Assembly (NCBI GenBank): GCA_900766915.1
Contig: CAAFXE010000323.1
Location: 1-18,211 of the forward strand
Length of the DNA: 18,211 nucleotides
DNA from: Lachnospiraceae bacterium
GTDB lineage: Bacteria > Bacillota > Clostridia > Lachnospirales > Lachnospiraceae
Reading direction: 5' to 3'
Translations under genes and position numbers: made by a program
In this document: positions 13,466 to 18,211 of the stretch, one piece after another
How positions within the stretch are numbered: position 1 is the stretch's first letter
How the letters are laid out: the number at the start of each line of letters is the position of its first letter
Notes under the pieces: model-generated
Told to the model about the DNA's origin: nothing
What the model saw: the letters and a program-made list of their open reading frames with translations, nothing else
The model's database searches: none

Positions 13466-14566
13466 ATGAAGTATGATTATTTAGTAGTGGGTGCAGGTCT
13501 TTATGGAGCTGTATTTGCCCATGAAGCAAAGGCAAAAGGAAAAAGCGTTTTAGTGATCGATAAAAGAGATCATGTAGCGGGAAATGTTTATACAGAAGAA
13601 ATTGAAGGCATCAATGTGCATAAATATGGTGCACACATTTTCCATACCAATAACAAAAAGGTATGGGAATACATTACAAAATTTGCGAAATTTAACCGTT
13701 TCACCAACGCTCCTGTGGCAAATTATAAGGGTGAGCTTTACAGCCTGCCCTTTAACATGTACACCTTCAATAAAATGTGGGGTGTGGTGACACCGCAGGA
13801 AGCAGCGGAAAAAATCGAAGAGCAGAAAAAAGCCGCAGGGATTACCGAGCCAAAGAACTTAGAGGAACAGGCTATCAGTCTGGTAGGTACAGATATTTAT
13901 GAGAAGCTGGTAAAAGGCTACACAGAAAAACAGTGGGGACGTCCATGTAACGAGCTTCCGGCTTTCATCATCAAACGTCTGCCGGTTCGTCTGACCTTTG
14001 ACAACAATTACTTCAATGCATTGTATCAGGGGATTCCTATGGGTGGATATACCAAAATGGTAGAAAATCTGCTGGATGGCATTGAGGTACGTCTGGGAGA
14101 AGACTATTTGGAAAAGAAAGAAGAATACGATGCTCTTGTAGACAGAATCGTCTATACAGGGCCCATTGATGCCTATTTTGATTACAGTCTTGGTGCACTG
14201 GAATACCGTTCTGTCCGCTTTGAAAATGAAGTGCTGGATATGCCAAACTTCCAGGGAAATGCAGCAGTCAACTACACAGATGCCGAAACACCATGGACAC
14301 GTATCATAGAGCATAAATGGTTCGAATTTGGCGATCAGCCAAAGACAGTTATCAGCCGCGAGTACAGCTTAGAGTGGAAACCGGGAGATGAACCGTACTA
14401 TCCGGTCAATGATGAGAAGAACGGAAAGCTTTATGGGGAATACAAAAAACTGGCAGATCAGGAATCAAAGGTAATCTTTGGCGGCCGTCTGGGTGAATAC
14501 AAGTATTACGACATGGATGCAGTTATTGCTTCGGCGCTTGATATGTGTGAAAACGTGTTAGGATAG
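13466..14566 (+). CDS. glf: UDP-galactopyranose mutase
   Basis: A flavoenzyme that converts UDP-galactopyranose to UDP-galactofuranose, the donor for galactofuranose in surface polysaccharides. The 366-residue protein is of normal length and has the FAD-binding VVGAGLYGA (7-15), IDKRDHVAGN (31-40), the conserved KYGAHIFHT (53-61), and later VYTGPIDAYFDY and EYKYYDMD segments of the family. CGGAGG precedes the ATG with good spacing. It has its own promoter and a 95-base leader, so it is independent of glycolysis. No glycosyltransferases or other polysaccharide genes are adjacent, which is unusual for glf; the galactofuranose-using genes must be elsewhere. Confidence 0.95.
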   Translation: MKYDYLVVGAGLYGAVFAHEAKAKGKSVLVIDKRDHVAGNVYTEEIEGINVHKYGAHIFHTNNKKVWEYITKFAKFNRFTNAPVANYKGELYSLPFNMYTFNKMWGVVTPQEAAEKIEEQKKAAGITEPKNLEEQAISLVGTDIYEKLVKGYTEKQWGRPCNELPAFIIKRLPVRLTFDNNYFNALYQGIPMGGYTKMVENLLDGIEVRLGEDYLEKKEEYDALVDRIVYTGPIDAYFDYSLGALEYRSVRFENEVLDMPNFQGNAAVNYTDAETPWTRIIEHKWFEFGDQPKTVISREYSLEWKPGDEPYYPVNDEKNGKLYGEYKKLADQESKVIFGGRLGEYKYYDMDAVIASALDMCENVLG

Positions 14567-14609
14567 AAATCAGACTGATTCTTTCAGTTACCGGAACAGG
14601 GCGAACGTC

Positions 14610-14631
14610 ATATAAGAATTATATAAGAATT
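14610..14631 (+). repeat. 11-bp tandem duplication upstream of secG
   Basis: ATATAAGAATT occurs twice head to tail (14610-14620 and 14621-14631), ending 12 bp before the secG -35. It may reflect slippage and could act as an AT-rich upstream promoter element. Confidence 0.7.
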
Positions 14632-14643
14632 CGGGAAAATCAC

Positions 14644-14672
14644 TTGAAATAGGAGAAAGTATGTGTTAAACT
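14644..14672 (+). promoter_or_regulatory. Sigma-A promoter of secG
   Basis: TTGAAA (14644-14649), a 17-bp spacer and TAAACT (14667-14672) give a start near 14679, about 24 bases before the start codon. Confidence 0.7.
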
Positions 14673-14702
14673 AACTCTGTTCGACACGTAGGAGGTATAA
14701 TC

Positions 14703-14936
14703 ATGAGAACAGTTCTTACAATTTTATTTGTATTTGTTTGTATCGCATTATCAGTAGTTGTATTACTTCAGGAAGGTAAATCAGGTCTCGGCTCATTGGC
14801 GGGTGGAAATAACAGTGAAACATTCTGGGGAAAGAACAAAGGTCGTTCCGCAGAAGGCGCACTTGTAAAGGTCACAAAGATTTTAGCAGTGGTATTTCTC
14901 CTGCTTGCACTGTTGCTGAACATGAACTTGTTTTAA
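14703..14936 (+). CDS. secG: Preprotein translocase subunit SecG
   Basis: A 77-residue membrane protein with two hydrophobic spans (about 4-21 and 57-76) joined by a Gly/Ser-rich loop. The conserved VVLLQEGKSGLGSLAGG (19-35) at the end of the first span and the ETFWGKNKGRSAEG segment are characteristic of SecG, which stimulates SecA-driven export through SecYEG. GGAGG (14691-14695) precedes the ATG. It is flanked by its own promoter and terminator. Location next to rnr and smpB is the standard Gram-positive arrangement and supports the call. Confidence 0.95.
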   Translation: MRTVLTILFVFVCIALSVVVLLQEGKSGLGSLAGGNNSETFWGKNKGRSAEGALVKVTKILAVVFLLLALLLNMNLF

Positions 14937-14940
14937 TCTT

Positions 14941-14974
14941 AAGGCACTCTTGAAGCAATTCGAGGGTGCTTTTT
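14941..14974 (+). terminator. secG terminator
   Basis: A continuous 12-bp stem (14943-14954 with 14959-14970, including three G-U pairs) is capped by a GCAA tetraloop and followed by T's at 14970-14974. A-T pairs at 14941-14942 with 14971-14972 may lengthen it. Confidence 0.85.
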
Positions 14975-15063
14975 AAATTGTAAAAGTGTAAAAAACATCC
15001 ATGCTTCGCATCATACCCGGGAGGGCAAAAGTCGCAAGCGGCTGTTGATTTAAAAGGAGATTT

Positions 15064-17043
15064 ATGGAAAAAGAAATCTATACAGGAAAATTTATCGCAA
15101 ATGCCAAAGGCTTCGGTTTCGTGGAAGTGGAGGGTTTGGAAACGGATATCTTCATCGGGGAGATGGACGTGAAGTCAGCCATGCACGGAGACACGGTGGA
15201 AGTCAGGATCCGTACCTATCGCGGTGGAAAACGCCCGGAGGGTGTAATCATAAATATTGTGGAACGTGCAGTCACAGAAGTTGTGGGTACCTTCCAGCGC
15301 AGAAAAAATTTTGGCTTTGTGGTCAGTGACAATCAGAAAATTTTACAGGATATATATATTCCTCTGGAAGCCATGAACGGGGCTTTGGATGGACAAAAGG
15401 TCGTTGCCACCATCACTTCCTATGCGGAAAAAGGCAAAAAACCGGAAGGAAAGATCAAAGAGGTCTTAGGGTACCTTGATATTCCGGGAACAGATATTTT
15501 GTGCATTGCCAAGGAGTATCAGCTGCCTTTGGGCTTTACGGAAAAGCAGTTAAATCAGGCAGAACGCATTGCAAAGCCGGTTTCCCAGGCAGATATGGAA
15601 GGCAGGATGGATCTTCGGGATACGGTTATGGTGACTATTGACGGGGAGGATGCCAAGGACTTAGACGATGCAGTCTCCATGGAAAAGATCGGAGATCTCT
15701 ATCGTCTGGGTGTTCATATTGCTGATGTGGCAAATTATGTGCAGGAGAGCAGTGCCCTGGATAAAGAGGCATTGAACCGTGGAACCAGTGTTTATCTGGT
15801 GGACCGTGTGATCCCTATGCTCCCAAAGGCACTTTCCAATGGAATCTGTTCCTTAAATGCGGGGGAAGACCGCCTTGCACTTAGCTGCATCATGGATGTG
15901 GATGAAAAAGGAAATGTGGTTTCCCATACCATTGTAGAAACAGTGATCCATGTCAATGAACGAATGACCTACACCAGTGTGAAAAAGATCTTAGAAGATC
16001 AGGACCCGGCAGAACGGGAAAAATATAAAGAACTGGTACCCATGTTTGAAATGATGGCCCATGTGGCATCAATCTTAAGAGAAAAAAGGTGCCGCAGAGG
16101 AAGCATTGACTTTGATTTTCCGGAAACCAAGGTCAAGCTAAATGCTTTAGGAAAAGCAGTGGATATTCTGCCATATGAGAGAAATACGGCAACGAAGCTT
16201 ATTGAAGACTTTATGCTGCTTGCCAATGAAACTGTGGCGGAGCATTTCTTCTGGCAGGAGGTTCCATTTGTGTACCGTACCCATGAAAAGCCTGATCAGG
16301 AGAAGATGACAAAGCTTGGTATTTTTATCCGGAATTTTGGATATTATTTCAAAGCAGGAAACGGTGAGGTGCATCCGAAGGAACTGCAAAAGCTTTTAAA
16401 TAAGATTTCAGGAACCAAAGAAGAGGCACTGCTAAGCAGGTTAACGCTTCGTTCTATGAAAAGGGCTGCCTATACAACGGAATGTACGGGACATTTTGGA
16501 CTTGCTGCCCAGTATTATTGTCACTTTACTTCCCCCATCCGACGTTATCCGGATCTTCAGATCCACAGGATCATCAAGGATTCTTTGAGAGGAAGGTTAA
16601 ATGAGAGAAAGCTATCTCATTATGAGAAAATTCTGCCGGAGGTAGCAGCACAGAGTTCCCGTATGGAGCGAAGAGCTGACGAGGCAGAGCGGGACACCAT
16701 CAAGATGAAAAAGGCGGAATATATGCAGGATCACCTGCGTGAAATCTACGAGGGTGTGATTTCCGGTGTGACAAACTATGGAATCTATGTAGAGCTTGAC
16801 AATACGGTGGAAGGCATGGTACATGTAAATTCCATGAGAAATGATTATTACTATTTTGATGAGCTGCATTACGAACTGGTAGGTCAGGACAGCGGCATCA
16901 AATATAAGCTTGGAGAGCGGGTGCTGGTACAGGTAAAAAGAGTTGATATGATGACCAAGACCATCGATTTTCGACTCATTGACAGGGAGGATATAGAAGA
17001 TGGCGAAGGCTCCAAAAGAGAATGTGAAGTTGATTGCGAATAA
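15064..17043 (+). CDS. rnr: Ribonuclease R (RNB-family 3'-5' exoribonuclease)
   Basis: Processive 3'-5' exonuclease that degrades structured RNA, including non-stop mRNAs freed by trans-translation. Domains in order: cold-shock OB fold 1 (about 1-65, KGFGFVEVEG), OB fold 2 (about 70-140, KNFGFVVSD), the RNB catalytic domain (about 180-520) with Asp193, Asp199, Asp201 and Asp202 in TIDGEDAKDLDDAV, and CHFTSPIRRYPDL, then an S1 domain (about 570-645, YEGVISGVTNYGIYVEL). At 659 residues it is compact: it begins directly in the first OB fold, so the N-terminal helix-turn-helix common in RNase R is missing, and the basic C-terminal tail is nearly absent. A stop at 15046-15048 in frame excludes an upstream extension. 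AAAGGAG precedes the start. Its 3' end overlaps smpB by 44 bases. Confidence 0.95.
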   Translation: MEKEIYTGKFIANAKGFGFVEVEGLETDIFIGEMDVKSAMHGDTVEVRIRTYRGGKRPEGVIINIVERAVTEVVGTFQRRKNFGFVVSDNQKILQDIYIPLEAMNGALDGQKVVATITSYAEKGKKPEGKIKEVLGYLDIPGTDILCIAKEYQLPLGFTEKQLNQAERIAKPVSQADMEGRMDLRDTVMVTIDGEDAKDLDDAVSMEKIGDLYRLGVHIADVANYVQESSALDKEALNRGTSVYLVDRVIPMLPKALSNGICSLNAGEDRLALSCIMDVDEKGNVVSHTIVETVIHVNERMTYTSVKKILEDQDPAEREKYKELVPMFEMMAHVASILREKRCRRGSIDFDFPETKVKLNALGKAVDILPYERNTATKLIEDFMLLANETVAEHFFWQEVPFVYRTHEKPDQEKMTKLGIFIRNFGYYFKAGNGEVHPKELQKLLNKISGTKEEALLSRLTLRSMKRAAYTTECTGHFGLAAQYYCHFTSPIRRYPDLQIHRIIKDSLRGRLNERKLSHYEKILPEVAAQSSRMERRADEAERDTIKMKKAEYMQDHLREIYEGVISGVTNYGIYVELDNTVEGMVHVNSMRNDYYYFDELHYELVGQDSGIKYKLGERVLVQVKRVDMMTKTIDFRLIDREDIEDGEGSKRECEVDCE

Positions 17044-17473
17044 TAAAAAGGCATTCCATGATTATTTTATTGAAGAAAAATATGAGGCAGGCATTTCTCT
17101 GGCAGGGACGGAGGTAAAGTCCCTTCGTCAGGGAAAATGCAGCATCAAGGAATCCTTTGTCCGGATTGAAAAAGGCGAAGTTTTCATTTACGGAATGCAT
17201 ATCAGCCCCTATGAAAAGGGAAATATTTTTAACAAAGATCCGCTTCGTGTGAAAAAGCTTCTGTTTCACAAATACGAGATCAATAAAATGGCAGGAAAGA
17301 TTGCGGAAAAAGGGTATACCCTCGTTCCGCTGCAGGTATACTTTAGAGGAAGCCTTGTAAAGGTAGAGATCGGCCTTGCAAAAGGAAAAAAGCTTTACGA
17401 TAAGCGTCAGGACATTGCCAAAAAGGATCAGAAGAGAGAAGCAGAGAAAGAGTTTAAGGTTAGAAATCTGTAA
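17000..17473 (+). CDS. smpB: SsrA-binding protein SmpB
   Basis: Partner of tmRNA in ribosome rescue: it binds the tRNA-like domain and fills the decoding site. The 157-residue protein has NKKAFHDYFIEEKYEAGISL (15-34), LAGTEVKSLRQGKCSIKESF (34-53), IYGMHISPYEKGN (63-75) and RKLL-like KKLLFHKYEI (85-94), then GLAKGKKLYDKR and a basic C-terminal tail (about 132-157) that enters the mRNA channel. The start lies inside rnr with the Shine-Dalgarno AGGGAGG at 16984-16990 encoded by rnr codons, so the two genes are translationally linked. The tmRNA gene follows within 200 bases. Confidence 0.97.
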   Translation: MAKAPKENVKLIANNKKAFHDYFIEEKYEAGISLAGTEVKSLRQGKCSIKESFVRIEKGEVFIYGMHISPYEKGNIFNKDPLRVKKLLFHKYEINKMAGKIAEKGYTLVPLQVYFRGSLVKVEIGLAKGKKLYDKRQDIAKKDQKREAEKEFKVRNL

Positions 17474-17505
17474 CTGTTGAGAATTTGTTGAAATGGAGAG
17501 AGCAG

Positions 17506-17541
17506 CAACATCTTTATAAAAGATTAAGATTTGAGATGTTG
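17506..17541. promoter_or_regulatory. Inverted repeat overlapping the ssrA -35
   Basis: A perfect 8-bp inverted repeat, CAACATCT (17506-17513) and AGATGTTG (17534-17541), whose right arm covers the first bases of the ssrA -35 box. With no T run it is a poor terminator for smpB; it could be an operator or an mRNA 3' end stem. Confidence 0.35.
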
Positions 17542-17567
17542 ACTTACGGATACATTTCTCCTATAAT
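17539..17567 (+). promoter_or_regulatory. Sigma-A promoter of ssrA
   Basis: TTGACT (17539-17544), a 17-bp spacer and a perfect TATAAT (17562-17567) predict initiation near 17574. This gives the tmRNA its own strong promoter, separate from rnr-smpB. Confidence 0.9.
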
Positions 17568-17573
17568 ACGGAT

Positions 17574-17661
17574 AGTCAGCAAAGATTAGAGAATGCAAAT
17601 TATTCAGCAATAGGCGTAAGCCAAACTTACAGGCAGTGATGCACTGTGAATTACCGTACAA
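17574..17661 (+). other. 5' leader of the pre-tmRNA
   Basis: About 88 bases lie between the predicted start and the mature tmRNA. They contain two small perfect hairpins, GTAAG/CTTAC near 17616-17630 and CAGTG/CACTG near 17635-17647. RNase P would remove the leader at 17661/17662. Confidence 0.55.
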
Positions 17662-17998
17662 GGGCTTGTACTGGTTTCGACAGGGGTTTTGCAGCTGGTG
17701 AAGCTATCCGCATGCAATGCGTTAAATGGCAAATCTAAATATAAACGCTGAAGATAATTTAGCATACGCTGCCTAGTTGCAGCCGTCCGGCCTAGTGCAC
17801 CTACACATTAGAATCCGGGCGTCGACTATGTAGGAAACGACACATGCAAAGCTTTGCGCATGTGGGCGTAATATGAAGCTACTAAAGCCGGAAGGGTGTT
17901 CGTTCCCGTCCGGTAGAGGGAATGAAAAATAACGGACTATGATAGTAGAAGAACAGGGAATAGGCTTTTGGACAGGGGTTCGATTCCCCTCAGGTCCA
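17662..17998 (+). ncRNA. ssrA: Transfer-messenger RNA (tmRNA)
   Basis: Rescues ribosomes stalled on non-stop mRNA. The acceptor stem pairs GGGCTTG (17662-17668) with CAGGTCC (17991-17997), followed by discriminator A17998. The TACTGGTTTCGACAGGGG stretch near the 5' end is the D-arm-like signature of tmRNA, and GGACAGGGGTTCGATTCCCC near the 3' end contains the T arm with its TTCGA loop. Between them are the tag reading frame and pairing segments expected for the pseudoknots. The next bases are CT, so the CCA end is not encoded and must be added by tRNA nucleotidyltransferase. Its place after smpB is the common one. Confidence 0.95.
17729..17776 (+). other. Proteolysis-tag reading frame inside tmRNA
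   Basis: Starting at a GCA resume codon (17729-17731) the frame reads ANLNINAEDNLAYAA and ends with TAG (17774-17776). A resume alanine, an acidic/Asn centre and an AA ending recognised by ClpXP-type proteases are all standard. The 15-residue length is longer than the 10-11 residue tag of E. coli. The stop is secure; the resume codon is inferred from the preceding AAATG context. Confidence 0.8.
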
Positions 17999-18000
17999 CT

Positions 18001-18040
18001 GAAAGAAGTTTCGAAAATATAATTTCGGGCTTCTTTTTTT
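18001..18040 (+). terminator. ssrA terminator
   Basis: GAAGTTTCGAAA (18005-18016) pairs with TTTCGGGCTTC (18023-18033) using G-U pairs and one bulge, followed by seven T's at 18034-18040. It lies immediately after the tmRNA 3' end. Confidence 0.85.
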
Positions 18041-18145
18041 ATGGATTGAATCACATTTTAGGTTACTAATTTTTCTCTTGGCTTTTAACTGACGTCCCGA
18101 AAGACAGGTGTTACCCCACTTCGCAGGCTCCATCCTCCTCGACTA

Positions 18146-18203
18146 ATTCAAGAAACACTAGCCGCTCACAGGAGAGCCTGTTTCGCGGAGTGTTTCTAAG
18201 AAT
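18146..18203. repeat. Long intergenic hairpin at the right edge
   Basis: Nested arms form one long structure: ATTC/GAAT (18146-18149, 18200-18203), perfect AGAAACACT/AGTGTTTCT (18151-18159, 18189-18197), CCGC/GCGG (18162-18165, 18185-18188) and ACAGG/CCTGT (18068 offset: 18168-18172, 18177-18181) with an AGAG loop. There is no T run and no open reading frame in 18041-18211. It is most likely a dispersed repeat or the start of an element continuing beyond the window. Confidence 0.5.
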
Positions 18204-18211
18204 GGATTCTC

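Noticed and set aside
13584..13790. 68-codon open frame within glf
   Set aside because: It is an out-of-frame shadow of the mutase with no independent start signal.
17773..18054. 93-codon minus-strand open frame across the tmRNA gene
   Set aside because: It is antisense to tmRNA and its terminator, with no plausible ribosome site; similar antisense frames are often mis-annotated over structured RNAs.
1..18211. CRISPR array, IS element, prophage or novel multi-gene defence system
   Set aside because: No spaced direct repeats, transposase, integrase or unexplained protein-coding cluster was found; every substantial gene belongs to a known housekeeping family.

Overview
The window looks like a chromosomal segment of a low-to-mid GC Gram-positive anaerobe of class Clostridia, most likely family Lachnospiraceae; the genus cannot be fixed from sequence alone. 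The pointers are strong AGGAGG-type ribosome binding sites, an iscR-nifS-nifU-mnmA iron-sulfur/tRNA-thiolation operon, a gapA-pgk-tpiA-gpmI glycolytic operon, a SpoVB-type flippase, and the order secG-rnr-smpB-ssrA. Nearly all of the sequence is core housekeeping. I see no IS element, prophage, CRISPR array or foreign-looking block.

Layout. 1-206: an intergenic hairpin element and the aroF terminator. 207-2671: two minus-strand genes, a type I DAHP synthase with its own sigma-A promoter and, upstream of it, a SpoVB/MATE-like lipid-linked glycan flippase. 2717-6060: plus-strand operon of an Rrf2/IscR-type regulator, cysteine desulfurase, U-type scaffold and the tRNA 2-thiouridylase MnmA. It starts at a clear promoter followed by an IscR type-1-like palindrome and ends at a bidirectional terminator shared with a convergent PHP-family phosphatase (6058-6861, minus). 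6862-7163: AT-rich divergent region carrying the gapA promoter and a Rex-like operator. 7164-13262: glycolytic genes gapA, pgk, tpiA, gpmI and eno, with strong terminators between gapA and pgk and directly in front of eno. 13336-14566: UDP-galactopyranose mutase with its own promoter. 14644-14974: secG as a single-gene unit. 15064-18040: rnr, smpB and the tmRNA gene ssrA with its own promoter and terminator. 18041-18211: intergenic DNA with a long hairpin.

How the genes work together. NifS supplies sulfur both to the NifU scaffold for Fe-S assembly and to MnmA for s2U34 of tRNA, and the cluster-sensing regulator sits first in the same operon, so supply and demand are coupled. Five of the glycolytic enzymes from glyceraldehyde-3-phosphate to phosphoenolpyruvate lie in one run behind a promoter with a redox (Rex-type) site. 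RNase R, SmpB and tmRNA form a compact ribosome-rescue and mRNA-decay module.

The less ordinary content is in the non-coding spaces. The 93-base gpmI-eno gap appears to be a two-state RNA: a terminator hairpin whose 3' arm contains the eno Shine-Dalgarno sequence, and a duplicated upstream segment able to form a competing anti-terminator. A degenerate palindromic repeat family (TGTTCAG...TGAACAG) is found in the gapA-pgk and eno-glf spaces, with a related motif in the gpmI-eno space. The aroF leader has a hairpin directly abutting its ribosome binding site.
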